NCBI RefSeq assembly: GCF_008692845.1
Contig: NZ_VXJW01000012.1
Coordinates: 1-64,000, forward strand
From: Salmonella enterica subsp. arizonae
Lineage (GTDB): Bacteria > Pseudomonadota > Gammaproteobacteria > Enterobacterales > Enterobacteriaceae
Direction: 5' to 3'
Length of the DNA: 64,000 bases
The notes below the pieces were generated by a model. It was given only the letters and a program-made list of their open reading frames with translations, was not told the DNA's origin and did not search any database. The first letter of the stretch is position 1. Each line of letters starts with the position of its first letter. Positions 18,025 to 30,043 of the stretch are shown piece after piece. The position numbers and the translations under genes are program-made.

Positions 18025-18931
18025 TCTCCAGTGGTTCAACCAGGCGTGAAAGATGCGTTTGTAAATGCTTACTGAAGGCGTCAACCAGCGCGGAGGCGGG
18101 GCGGTGTAGCGGGCGAATCAGGCTGACGGTAAAGGGTACGTCAATGCTCAAGCGTCTAACGGTTACGCCGCTGGCGGCATAGTCCAGCGCGGTCAGCGGG
18201 TTAACGATCGAAACGCCCGCCCCGGCGCGCACCATCGCGCAGACGGATGCCGCGCTATGTGTTTCAACCACCATTCTGCGCTTCACCTGATGTTCGGTAA
18301 ATAACGTATCCAACAACTGTCGATAGCTGTCCAGGCGGGAGAGGCTGATAAAGTTTTCCCCGTGAAAATCGTCCGGCATGAGTACGGTTTTGGCGGCAAG
18401 CGGATGGTCAGTGGGCAATACGCACACTTCATTCAGCGTCAGTAGCTCGGTACGGGTTGTTCCTGCCGGGGGATGAAGCGTCTCCGTGAGTCCCAAATCG
18501 TGGCGCTGGGCGGAGAGCCACTCTTCCAGCAACGGCGACTCCTGCGGCACAATATTCAGGCTGACATCCGGATAACGCGCCAGAAAAGGCGGTAACAGCG
18601 GCGGCAAAAAGGATTGTGAAAATACTGGCAGGCAGGCGATGGAGAGCTCGCCCTGGCGGAATTCGCGCAGGCTTTCCGCCGCGCTGACGATGCGATCCAA
18701 CCCATACCAGGAGCGTTGTACCTCTTCGAACAGGCGTAGCCCTTGCACCGTCGGATGTAAGCGCCCGCGTGTGCGCTCAAACAGCGTTAATCCCAGCACT
18801 TTCTCAAAACGCGCCAGTTCACGGCTGACGGTAGGCTGCGAGGTATGCAGCAGCCGCGCCGCTTCGGTGAGATTTCCGGCGGTCATTACGGCGTGAAAAA
18901 TTTCAATGTGACGTAAATTAACGGCAGCCAT
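17996..18931 (-). CDS. lysR: Transcriptional activator LysR
   Basis: LysR activates lysA when diaminopimelate is abundant and represses itself; it is the founding member of the LTTR family. The 311 residues match E. coli LysR. The winged helix-turn-helix lies in residues 1-60 ([19 protein letters not shown]), and the co-inducer-binding domain follows from about 90. It is divergent from lysA with a 117-bp spacer that must hold the LysR boxes. Its 3' end overlaps the last 29 bp of the ygeA remnant on the other strand. Confidence 0.96.
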   Translation of the reverse strand: MAAVNLRHIEIFHAVMTAGNLTEAARLLHTSQPTVSRELARFEKVLGLTLFERTRGRLHPTVQGLRLFEEVQRSWYGLDRIVSAAESLREFRQGELSIACLPVFSQSFLPPLLPPFLARYPDVSLNIVPQESPLLEEWLSAQRHDLGLTETLHPPAGTTRTELLTLNEVCVLPTDHPLAAKTVLMPDDFHGENFISLSRLDSYRQLLDTLFTEHQVKRRMVVETHSAASVCAMVRAGAGVSIVNPLTALDYAASGVTVRRLSIDVPFTVSLIRPLHRPASALVDAFSKHLQTHLSRLVEPLETILGPMTKA

Positions 18932-19048
18932 ACGTTTCCCCGAACCATTTATCCCATATCATTTTTGCATAGACTGACGATAAAACGATATTTTTTATTC
19001 CAGTTAAAGTATGGCGTAATCGTTAAAAAGCCTGTTCCGGAGTTTGTT

Positions 19049-20311
19049 ATGTCATTGCCGCGTCATTACGCTGAAACCGACCTTAACGCTGAAAATTTGC
19101 TCAGATTGTCCGCCGAATTCGGCTGTCCGGTCTGGGTATATGACGCGCGCATTATTCGCCGTCAGATAGCCGCCCTACAGCAGTTTGATGTCGTGCGCTT
19201 TGCGCAAAAAGCCTGCTCGAACATTCATATCTTGCGCTTAATGCGCGCGCAGGGCGTAAAGGTGGATTCTGTTTCATTAGGAGAGATCGAGCGTGCGCTG
19301 GCTGCGGGATACGATCCACAAACGCGCCCTGATGATATCGTTTTTACCGCCGATGTAATTGACGCCGCCACGCTGGCGCGTGTGAGCGAACTGCGTATTC
19401 CGGTCAATGCCGGCTCGGTGGATATGCTGGCGCAGCTTGGTCAGGTTTCGCCGGGGCATCGTGTCTGGCTGCGCTTGAACCCCGGTTTTGGTCACGGCCA
19501 CAGCCAGAAAACCAATACCGGAGGCGAAAACAGCAAACATGGCATCTGGCATAGCGATCTTCCGGCGGCGCTGGCGGTCATGCGGCAATACCGACTGAAA
19601 CTTGTCGGCATCCATATGCACATCGGTTCTGGCGTTGATTACGGTCATCTGAAGCAGGTTTGCGGCGCAATGGTACGCCAGGTGCTGGAATGTGGTCAGG
19701 ATTTAGAAGCCATTTCGGCAGGCGGCGGGCTATCGATTCCTTATCGTGAGGGAGAAGAGTCCGTTGATACGCGTCATTACTATGGTCTGTGGAACGCGGC
19801 GCGCGAACAAATCGCCCGCCATCTGGGACATGCGGTCAAACTTGAGATCGAACCCGGACGTTTTCTGGTGGCGCAGTCAGGCGTGCTGGTGACGCAGATA
19901 CGTAGCGTTAAACAGATGGGAAGCCGCCGTTTCGTACTGGTGGATGCCGGTTTTAACGACCTGATGCGCCCGGCGATGTACGGTAGCTATCACCGTATTT
20001 CGGCGCTGGCGGCAGATGGCCGCTCGCTTGAAAACGGCCCAAAGGTCGAGACGGTGGTGGCCGGGCCGTTATGCGAATCAGGCGATGTTTTTACGCAGCA
20101 GGAGGGGGGGATGGTCGAGACGCGCGTATTACCTGCGGTCACTCCCGGCGATTACCTCGTATTACACGATACCGGCGCTTATGGCGCATCTATGTCATCA
20201 AATTACAACAGCCGCCCGCTACTGCCGGAAGTGTTATTTGACAATGGACAGGCGCGGCTAATTCGCCGTCGCCAGACCATTGAGGAGCTATTAGCGCTTG
20301 AGATGCTCTGA
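19049..20311 (+). CDS. lysA: Diaminopimelate decarboxylase LysA
   Basis: LysA is a PLP enzyme with an alanine-racemase-type barrel that makes L-lysine from meso-diaminopimelate, the last step of lysine synthesis. Starting at ATG 19049 it has 420 residues as in E. coli; the frame is open upstream to 18965 but that would add 28 residues overlapping the regulatory spacer. The PLP lysine is K54 (FAQKACSN), the phosphate-binding glycine loop is SAGGGLSIPY, and the C-terminal substrate cysteine is in GPLCESGDVFTQ. It is activated by the divergent LysR. Its stop is directly adjacent to the end of a truncated LacI-type gene on the other strand. Confidence 0.97.
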   Translation: MSLPRHYAETDLNAENLLRLSAEFGCPVWVYDARIIRRQIAALQQFDVVRFAQKACSNIHILRLMRAQGVKVDSVSLGEIERALAAGYDPQTRPDDIVFTADVIDAATLARVSELRIPVNAGSVDMLAQLGQVSPGHRVWLRLNPGFGHGHSQKTNTGGENSKHGIWHSDLPAALAVMRQYRLKLVGIHMHIGSGVDYGHLKQVCGAMVRQVLECGQDLEAISAGGGLSIPYREGEESVDTRHYYGLWNAAREQIARHLGHAVKLEIEPGRFLVAQSGVLVTQIRSVKQMGSRRFVLVDAGFNDLMRPAMYGSYHRISALAADGRSLENGPKVETVVAGPLCESGDVFTQQEGGMVETRVLPAVTPGDYLVLHDTGAYGASMSSNYNSRPLLPEVLFDNGQARLIRRRQTIEELLALEML

Positions 20312-20587
20312 TTATTGACAAACGCCTGTTCTCAAACGAGATTCCGCCTGGCGCAATAAACTGCCAAAATAGAAGCCGTCGAACGTTGAGACGACCGAAC
20401 CGATGCTGTCGCTGGTGCGATTCGCCAGCGAGCGAACCAGTAAGTTGGGGCGATAGTTCTGCGCCTGCATCGCCATAAACACTTTCTGGCGCGTACTTTC
20501 TTTCACCTGCCCCATTCCATTCAGCACTTGTGAGACGGTGGCCTTCGATACGCCCGCATGGCGGGAAACATCCAGCATTGTCGCCAT
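20312..20587 (-). pseudogene. LacI-family regulator, N-terminal fragment
   Basis: From ATG 20587 the frame encodes 91 residues: a complete LacI-type DNA-binding domain (MLDVSRHAGVSKATVSQVLN plus hinge helix RPNLLVRSLANR) and the start of the effector domain, then a stop abutting lysA. Full family members are about 330-340 residues and resemble AscG or GalR. The start follows TTGGGGTAG and lies 13 bp after the galR stop, so it can be co-transcribed with galR. It could be a dead remnant or a surviving short DNA-binding protein. Because it cannot bind effector or form normal LacI-family dimers, I score it as a truncated gene. Confidence 0.7.
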
Positions 20588-20600
20588 AATGCTACCCCAA

Positions 20601-21629
20601 TTAATCGGCTGTCGACAGGTGTCCGGTATCCGCTGGCGTTGATACCGAATGTCGGCGTACCAGCGTCGGACTAAACACATGAGTCACTTCCGGCGTGGGG
20701 CATTTCCCCGCCAGCGCCAGCGCCAGTTCCGCCGCCTGTGTCGCCATAGTGACGATGGGGTACCGAATTGTGGTCAGCCGGGGACGCACATAGCGTGAGA
20801 CCAGAACGTCATCAAAACCGATGAGCGATACTTCGCCCGGCACCCCAACGCCGTTATCATTTAATACCCCCATTGCGCCAGCCGCCATCGAGTCGTTATA
20901 GCAGGCCACCGCGGTAAAGTTTCTGCCGCGACCTAATAACTCAGTCATTGCCTGCTCACCGCCGCTTTCGTCCGGTTCGCCGAACGTTACCAGCCTATCG
21001 TTAGCCGGAATATGACTTTCCGCCAGCGCATCGTAATAGCCTCTCAGGCGATCTTCAGCATCGGAGATGGTGTGATTGGAACAGATATACCCAATACGCG
21101 TATGACCTTGCTGGATCAGATGTCGGGTCGCCAGCCATGCCCCGTAGCGATCGTCCAGCGCGACACAACGGTGCTCAAACTCCGGTACAATGCGGTTAAT
21201 CAGCACCATACCGGGGATTTGTTTCATTAATGAGGCCAGATCCGCATCCGGGATCATTTTGGCGTGAACCACTAACGCCGCGCAACGATGACGAATCAAC
21301 TGTTCAATAGCCTGACGCTCTTTTTGTTCGTTGTGATACCCGTTGCCAATCAGTAAAAAATTGCCGGTGTGATACGCCACCTGCTCAACGGCTTTCACCA
21401 TCGCGCCGAAAAAAGGATCGGAAACGTCGCCGACCACCAGACCGAGGGTTTCCGTGGCCTGCTGAGCCAGCGCGCGCGCGTTGGCGTTAGGGTGATAACT
21501 CAGAGACTCCATTGCGCTGGACACCGCCAGCCGGGACGCTTCGCTGGCTTTTGGCGAATCGTTAATGACGCGAGAAACGGTGGCGACTGAAACACCGGCC
21601 AGTCGGGCTACATCTTTTATGGTCGCCAT
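20601..21629 (-). CDS. galR: Galactose repressor GalR
   Basis: GalR represses the gal operon, galP, mglBAC and its own gene; galactose is the inducer. The 342 residues cover the N-terminal helix-turn-helix and hinge (MATIKDVARLAGVSVATVSR to HPNANARALA) and a periplasmic-binding-protein-like effector domain from about 60. The gene is followed within 13 bp by the truncated LacI-type frame. A sequence resembling a gal operator lies just upstream of the start. Confidence 0.96.
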   Translation of the reverse strand: MATIKDVARLAGVSVATVSRVINDSPKASEASRLAVSSAMESLSYHPNANARALAQQATETLGLVVGDVSDPFFGAMVKAVEQVAYHTGNFLLIGNGYHNEQKERQAIEQLIRHRCAALVVHAKMIPDADLASLMKQIPGMVLINRIVPEFEHRCVALDDRYGAWLATRHLIQQGHTRIGYICSNHTISDAEDRLRGYYDALAESHIPANDRLVTFGEPDESGGEQAMTELLGRGRNFTAVACYNDSMAAGAMGVLNDNGVGVPGEVSLIGFDDVLVSRYVRPRLTTIRYPIVTMATQAAELALALAGKCPTPEVTHVFSPTLVRRHSVSTPADTGHLSTAD

Positions 21630-21644
21630 GATAATACCTATAGT

Positions 21645-21660
21645 GGGTAAACGCTTACAT
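21645..21660. promoter_or_regulatory. Candidate Gal operator upstream of galR
   Basis: GTAAACGCTTAC (21647-21658) is a near palindrome centred on CG and resembles the GTGTAANCGNTTNCAC operator bound by GalR and GalS. Its position 16-31 bp before the galR start would permit autoregulation. Confidence 0.55.
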
Positions 21661-21844
21661 TACGCCAGTTTTACGGAAAATGAACGTCTGTTCAAGCCTC
21701 TTACCCGGCAGTACCGGGCAAATGTGACTTGTACGGGCGAAATGCGTCCGTAAAGTGACAATACAAACCTTTCGTTACAGTTTGCGAAGCGCTGTTGCGA
21801 TTGTCTGCTGGCAGGCCAATGGGTCAGGTTGATAGAGTGGTGAT

Positions 21845-21929
21845 CCCAGAGGTATTGATAGGTGGAATCAACGTAGTCGTTGATCACACGAATTACACCA
21901 ACCTGCGTAGAAATGCGCAGGTTTTTTTT
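21845..21929 (+). ncRNA. omrB: Small RNA OmrB
   Basis: The RNA starts CCCAGAGGTATTGATAGGTG, the conserved seed shared with OmrA, and ends in the intrinsic terminator ACCTGCGTAGAAATGCGCAG plus eight T. OmrB is an Hfq-dependent, OmpR-activated sRNA that represses mRNAs of outer membrane proteins such as ompT, cirA, fecA and fepA, and curli regulator csgD. The length is about 85 nt (82 in E. coli). The middle part (GAATCAACGTAGTCGTTGAT) differs from E. coli but keeps a hairpin. It lies between galR and aas, the known position. Confidence 0.93.
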
Positions 21930-22043
21930 GTTTCGTCTGAATCTGTAACAGTAACGGATAATTTACACAACTCGTTGCATTTCCATTTATTCCTTTGCGT
22001 TTTCGGACTGGCGATGCAGGCGAGCGAAGACCACAATCAAGAT

Positions 22044-25574
<3,531 letters not shown>

Positions 25575-25582
25575 GTGAATAC

Positions 25583-25656
25583 GCCGGGCGGCGAGTGCGC
25601 GTTATCCGGCTTACATGGTATCTGTAAGCCCGGAAGCGTAGCGCCACCGGGCACTG
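25583..25656. repeat. BIME: two inverted REP units between lplT and tas
   Basis: GCCGGGCGGCGAGTGCGCGT followed by TATCCGGCTTACA, and TGTAAGCCCGGAAGCG with GCCACCGGGCA, are two REP palindromes in opposite orientation. They lie between convergent genes and may stabilise or terminate both transcripts. Confidence 0.8.
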
Positions 25657-25660
25657 ACCA

Positions 25661-26701
25661 TCACGGCGCCGGATAGGTATAAACCTGATGCGCCGCCTCA
25701 ATCTCCGCCAGAACCTCTTCGCTTAACGTCAGATGCAGACTTTCCACATTCGTCCTGAGCTGCGCCATCGTGGTTGCGCCCAGTAACGTACTGGCGACAA
25801 ACGGCTGGCGGCGAACAAAGGCCAGCGCCATCTGCGCCGGATCAAGATTGTGACGCTTCGCGATATCGACGTAGGCGGCAACGGCTTTTTGCGCCTGTTC
25901 GCCGCTGTAACGTGTGAAGCGGCTGAACAAGGTATTCCGCGCGCCTGCGGGTTTGGCCCCGTTCAGGTATTTACCGGTTAATGTGCCAAACGCCAGACAG
26001 GAATAGGCGAGCAATTCAACACCTTCATACTGGCTGACTTCCGCCAGTCCGACCTCGTAGCTGCGGTTTAACAGGCTATAGGGGTTCTGGATCGTGACAA
26101 TACGCGGCAGGTCATGTTTTTCCGCCAGATGCAGATAGCGCATAACGCCAAACGCTGTCTCATTTGAAACGCCAATATAACGAATCTTACCCGCTCGCTG
26201 AAACTCACTTAGCGCGTCTAACGTCTCCAGCAGACTTACTACTGGCGTGGAGTCCGTCCAGTTATAGCCGAGTTTACCGAAGCAGTTAGTGGGTCGCTGC
26301 GGCCAGTGCACCTGATACAAATCCAGATAGTCGGTCTGCAACCGGGTCAAACTGTCGTGTAGCGCTTCGCGAATATTTTTACGATCCAGCGCCTGATGAG
26401 GCCGGATGCCTTGATCATTATTACGTGCCGGTCCGCTAACTTTGCTGGCGATGATCAGTTTTTCACGGTTGCCGCGTTTGGCGAGCCAGTTACCGATATA
26501 GGATTCCGTCAGCCCTTGTGTTTCCGGGCGCGGCGGTACCGGATACATCTCGGCGGCGTCGATAAGGTTAATGCCATTTGCGATGGCATAGTCGAGCTGT
26601 GCGTGAGCGTCGGCTTCGCTGTTTTGTTCACCAAATGTCATTGTGCCCAACCCTAGCGTACTTACTTCGAGCGAGCTGTGGGGTATACGGTGATAGTGCA
26701 T
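25661..26701 (-). CDS. tas: Aldo-keto reductase Tas
   Basis: This is an NADP(H)-dependent aldo-keto reductase of 346 residues, same length as E. coli Tas. The catalytic tetrad is D48, Y53, K87 and H132 (INLIDAAEMYP, ASKVSG, VHWPQRP). In E. coli the gene suppresses starvation-associated tyrosine auxotrophy when overexpressed, and the true substrate is unknown. AAGGAAACGGCT precedes the ATG. It is monocistronic and convergent with lplT across the REP pair. Confidence 0.95.
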   Translation of the reverse strand: MHYHRIPHSSLEVSTLGLGTMTFGEQNSEADAHAQLDYAIANGINLIDAAEMYPVPPRPETQGLTESYIGNWLAKRGNREKLIIASKVSGPARNNDQGIRPHQALDRKNIREALHDSLTRLQTDYLDLYQVHWPQRPTNCFGKLGYNWTDSTPVVSLLETLDALSEFQRAGKIRYIGVSNETAFGVMRYLHLAEKHDLPRIVTIQNPYSLLNRSYEVGLAEVSQYEGVELLAYSCLAFGTLTGKYLNGAKPAGARNTLFSRFTRYSGEQAQKAVAAYVDIAKRHNLDPAQMALAFVRRQPFVASTLLGATTMAQLRTNVESLHLTLSEEVLAEIEAAHQVYTYPAP

Positions 26702-26892
26702 AGCCGTTTCCTTTTTATTATGAAGTCAGAAATTCCTGACAAAGGACAATAAAAATGGCAGAGGGAAGGGAAAAGGGAAAGTAAAATTGCAGACTGCGCG
26801 GCGTAATTGTTGTCGGGCGTGGTTCGCCACGCACCGTTACGGGACGCAGCCTGAAGGTCTGCAGAACGTTGACCCCGTTCGTAGGCTAGCGC

Positions 26893-27111
26893 TCAACGTT
26901 CGATGATTTGAGACACTTCGTCACGGTTGATTTGCATCTCGTTTCCCTGTGAATCGGTATAGCTGACCAGACCGGTATCGTCGTCAACTTGCGGTTTTCC
27001 ATCGGTCAAGATCATACGACCATCTTTTGTAGCCATCACATAATCGCTGCTGCATCCGGATACCGCAAAAGCCAACCCTACTGCGGAAATTACAACTGCC
27101 CATTTTTTCAT
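26893..27111 (-). CDS. ygdR: Small lipoprotein YgdR (YgdI/YgdR family)
   Basis: This 72-residue lipoprotein has a signal peptide with lipobox VSGC (C20) and a short SH3-like domain ([20 protein letters not shown] and [20 protein letters not shown]). Residue +2 after the cysteine is Ser, so outer-membrane sorting is expected. Function is unknown. It is a clear paralog of ygdI at 56.4 kb in this window, with the same lipobox position and core pattern. Confidence 0.93.
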   Translation of the reverse strand: MKKWAVVISAVGLAFAVSGCSSDYVMATKDGRMILTDGKPQVDDDTGLVSYTDSQGNEMQINRDEVSQIIER

Positions 27112-27252
27112 CCGTTTGTCCTCACGTAGCCTGCATCTGATAATAGTCTGTTAATCATATGTCTGATAATAGACTAGTAATAATGCGCAGCTCTGCATGT
27201 TGGAAGCAGCAAAATCTTAATCTGTGAGAAGAAGGGAAATAAAGTGAGTATT

Positions 27253-27272
27253 CGCTCCCCGGCTGGGGAGCG
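27253..27272 (-). terminator. Hairpin after ygdQ
   Basis: CGCTCCCC and GGGGAGCG form a perfect 8-bp stem with a 4-base loop, 9 bp past the ygdQ stop on the minus strand. No long T-run follows, so it may act as a weak terminator or RNA-stabilising end. Confidence 0.6.
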
Positions 27273-27280
27273 AGACAGAG

Positions 27281-27994
27281 TTACAGCGGATTCTTTTTAC
27301 TGCGCAACAGATTCAGGCTCTCGACCGCGATAGAGAAGAACATGGCGAAATAGATATACCCTTTCGGAACGTGGACGTCGAAACTTTCCAGAATCAGGGT
27401 AAAGCCAACCAGAATCAGAAAGGAGAGCGCCAGCATTTTTACCGACGGGTGACGATCGACAAACTCGCCGATGGGCCGTGCCGCAAACATCATGACGCCC
27501 ACGGCAATGACGACCGCCGCCATCATAATAAACAGATGGTCGGAGAGGCCAACTGCGGTGATAACTGAATCAAGACTAAAAATAATATCCAGCAGCATAA
27601 TCTGCACGATCGCACCCAGGAAAGAAGAAACACGGGTTTTTAACCCTTCTTCTTCGCCTTCGATGGACTCATGAATCTCCTTGCTGGCTTTCCAGATTAA
27701 AAATAACCCGCCCAGTAAAAGGATGAGATCGCGGGCGGAAATCGCTTCGCCGAAAAGCTCAAACAGCGGATTCGTAAGACGAGTGACCCAGGCGATTGAC
27801 GCCAGCAGTGCCAGACGCATTATCATCGCAGCCGCCAGCCCAAGCCGCCTTGCGTGGTTCCGTTGTGCCGTAGGAAGTTTTGCTACCACCAGAGAAAGAA
27901 AAATAATGTTGTCGATCCCAAGTACAATTTCCAGCAGCGTCAGCGTACCGAGCGCCAGCCAGGCATTAGGATCGGTTATCCATGCAAATAACAT
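27281..27994 (-). CDS. ygdQ: TerC-family inner membrane protein YgdQ
   Basis: This integral membrane protein of the TerC superfamily has 237 residues from ATG 27994, matching E. coli YgdQ. The TTG-initiated extension to 28012 overlaps the Shine-Dalgarno GGCAGGA and is rejected. Conserved acidic residues in membrane helices are visible in LEIVLGIDNIIFLSLV and IVQIMLLDIIFSLDSVITAV, features associated with metal-ion export in TerC relatives such as Alx. The specific substrate is unknown. It lies 128 bp downstream of mutH on the same strand. Confidence 0.93.
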   Translation of the reverse strand: MLFAWITDPNAWLALGTLTLLEIVLGIDNIIFLSLVVAKLPTAQRNHARRLGLAAAMIMRLALLASIAWVTRLTNPLFELFGEAISARDLILLLGGLFLIWKASKEIHESIEGEEEGLKTRVSSFLGAIVQIMLLDIIFSLDSVITAVGLSDHLFIMMAAVVIAVGVMMFAARPIGEFVDRHPSVKMLALSFLILVGFTLILESFDVHVPKGYIYFAMFFSIAVESLNLLRSKKNPL

Positions 27995-28122
27995 CGAACA
28001 AAGTCCTGCCAAAAAAAGAAGCGGTAATTATAGGCTCGTCGAGTGGCGGGCGAAAGCCCAGGCTGAATTTGCGCAACCGCGAACGGTGTAAAATAGCGGA
28101 GACGCTTATCGGGCATCGGGCG

Positions 28123-28818
28123 TTATGGACTCTGCAATAAAAAATGGCGAGCCAGCAGCGCCTGCGTAAAATTTTTTTTCAGATAAAATCCACGCGGTAG
28201 CGTCAAAATAGGCTCTCCTCGCGCGCCGATAGCCTCGGTAAGCGCCCTGGCATTGGCGGCTTTGGGCCGCAGTTGCAAGACTTCACCATGGCGGGCGTTA
28301 ATGCGTTCTACCTGTCCCAGCACTATCATGTCCATCAGTTCTTCCCAGTCGAGGCGTAGTTGCCTGTCTTCTTCTTCATTTGGGCTCCAGAGTAGCGGCG
28401 AACCTACGCGGCGTTCGGCTAACGGTATGCTGCGCTCGCCTTCGACCGGGACCCAAAGTACTCGCTTCAATTTATGCCTTACGTGGCTTGTCTCCCAGGT
28501 CACGCCGCTGTTCCCGGTTAATGGCGCTACGCAAACAAAGGTTGTTTCCAGAGGGCGGCCCAGACTATCTACAGGGATCGTTTTCAGTTCTACGCCTAAG
28601 GCGGCGAAATCCTGCTCAGGTTTGCTCCCGGCGCTGGCGCCGAGCCAGATCTCCAGCAGGACGCCGATCCAGCCTTTGTCTCGCTTTAAATCTTTAGGCG
28701 TGGTCATGCCGGCCATCGCCGCCAGTTCGCCTAACGTATAGCCGGAAAGCTGCCGCGCCTGGGCTAACAGCAGTGCCTCCGAAGCAGGCGGAGTCAGTAG
28801 CGGAAAAAGAGCGGACAT
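28123..28818 (-). CDS. mutH: Mismatch repair endonuclease MutH
   Basis: MutH nicks the unmethylated strand at hemimethylated GATC sites when activated by MutS-MutL. The 231-residue length and start at 28818 match E. coli; the upstream ATG at 28830 would add only four residues. The catalytic triad of the restriction-enzyme fold is visible as D70, E77 and K79 in [12 protein letters not shown]. The divergent spacer to rppH contains the DARS2 site. Confidence 0.97.
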   Translation of the reverse strand: MSALFPLLTPPASEALLLAQARQLSGYTLGELAAMAGMTTPKDLKRDKGWIGVLLEIWLGASAGSKPEQDFAALGVELKTIPVDSLGRPLETTFVCVAPLTGNSGVTWETSHVRHKLKRVLWVPVEGERSIPLAERRVGSPLLWSPNEEEDRQLRLDWEELMDMIVLGQVERINARHGEVLQLRPKAANARALTEAIGARGEPILTLPRGFYLKKNFTQALLARHFLLQSP

Positions 28819-28989
28819 AATAATTACCATTGATTAAAAAATGAGCAGTGATTTTATACCGTGTGGACAGAGTTTATCTTTTTCTGTGTGCTATATTCAA
28901 TATACTGATTTTTATTGCTTTTTTTGAGGTGTTTCTTCGTGTTGCGCAACGCTGAAGCTGGTTTTCCAATTCTGGTCACTGACAATAAA

Positions 28990-29345
28990 CAGGATCTTAC
29001 ACTATGTTATCCACAGAAAGTTGGGATAACTGTGTAAAACCATCACTACTGGTTCCATTTACAGCCTTGACGTGCGACGAAAATCGAAAATTCAGACAAA
29101 TAGTGGGTAAGTTATTGGCACAATCTGTGGATAAAACCGACGATGGTTGATCTTTCATCAGCATAAGGATCTTAAATGTGATACTGGTCACGCTTTAATA
29201 AGACGATATGTGAGATCCGTCTATAACACAATGAATATAAGGCACTATTTTTACTGTTATGAGAACAAGGAATTCAGACTGTTCTGGGTTTTCCCGTAGT
29301 AATTCCGTACTTCTTCACAACTATATCCACAGAAAAGGTGAATAA
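28990..29345. promoter_or_regulatory. DARS2, DnaA-reactivating site
   Basis: The mutH-rppH spacer is the known location of DARS2, which converts DnaA-ADP to DnaA-ATP and times replication initiation. Visible DnaA boxes: TTATCCACA at 29007-29015 (perfect, plus); TTGGGATAA at 29021-29029 (minus, 7 of 9); TGTGGATAA at 29126-29134 (perfect, minus); ATATCCACA at 29323-29331 (8 of 9, plus). The two clustered boxes at 29007-29029 look like the core. IHF and Fis sites are needed for activity in E. coli and cannot be placed confidently by eye. Confidence 0.8.
29004..29150 (+). CDS. ygdT: Doubtful small ORF ygdT inside DARS2
   Basis: The 48-codon frame starts MLSTESWDNC and ends SVDKTDDG, matching E. 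coli YgdT in length, start and first 25 residues. It lies entirely within DARS2. The codons for LST are a perfect DnaA box and those for SVDK contain another, so part of the protein-level conservation follows from the DNA element. No good Shine-Dalgarno sequence precedes the ATG. Function is unknown and it may not be translated. Confidence 0.4.
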   Translation: MLSTESWDNCVKPSLLVPFTALTCDENRKFRQIVGKLLAQSVDKTDDG

Positions 29346-29500
29346 AATGGCGCAAGGGCGCCATCATCTGTTTATAACTCGGCTATTTACTGTGAGTTAT
29401 TCAATTGTTATTAGACTGTGTCACTATTACAGAGTGGTTTACCGCCTCACTGGAGTATGAAACAATCATTCATATATAAGGTTTATGTTGAGGTAGTCCG

Positions 29501-30031
29501 GTGATTGATGACGATGGCTACCGCCCAAATGTAGGTATCGTAATTTGTAATCGTCAGGGGCAGGTGATGTGGGCCCGGCGATTTGGTCAGCACTCCTGGC
29601 AGTTCCCGCAGGGCGGGATAAATCCAGGGGAGTCGGCGGAACAGGCGATGTACCGGGAATTGTTTGAAGAAGTAGGGTTAAGCCGTAAAGATGTTCGAAT
29701 CCTTGCTTCAACTCGCAACTGGTTGCGTTACAAGTTACCAAAACGTTTGGTGCGTTGGGACACAAAGCCGGTATGTATCGGCCAGAAACAAAAATGGTTT
29801 CTTTTGCAGTTAATGAGCGCCGACGCCGAAATCAATATGCAAACCAGCAGCACGCCGGAGTTTGACGGCTGGCGCTGGGTAAGTTACTGGTATCCGGTCC
29901 GACAAGTGGTGTCATTTAAACGCGATGTCTACCGCAGGGTAATGAAAGAGTTTGCAAGTGTTGTAATGGCGCTTCAGGATAATACGCCTAAGCTACAAAG
30001 CGCGCCTGCTTATCGACGTAAAAGAGGTTAA
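29501..30031 (+). CDS. rppH: RNA pyrophosphohydrolase RppH
   Basis: RppH is a Nudix hydrolase that removes pyrophosphate from the 5' end of primary transcripts and thereby triggers RNase E decay. The 176 residues match E. coli. The start is GTG at 29501 ([10 protein letters not shown]). The Nudix box runs from G38 to G59 ([12 protein letters not shown], then [10 protein letters not shown]) with metal-binding E53, E56 and E57. It is 12 bp upstream of ptsP and co-transcribed with it. Confidence 0.97.
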   Translation: MIDDDGYRPNVGIVICNRQGQVMWARRFGQHSWQFPQGGINPGESAEQAMYRELFEEVGLSRKDVRILASTRNWLRYKLPKRLVRWDTKPVCIGQKQKWFLLQLMSADAEINMQTSSTPEFDGWRWVSYWYPVRQVVSFKRDVYRRVMKEFASVVMALQDNTPKLQSAPAYRRKRG

Positions 30032-30043
30032 GCCACGCAAATT

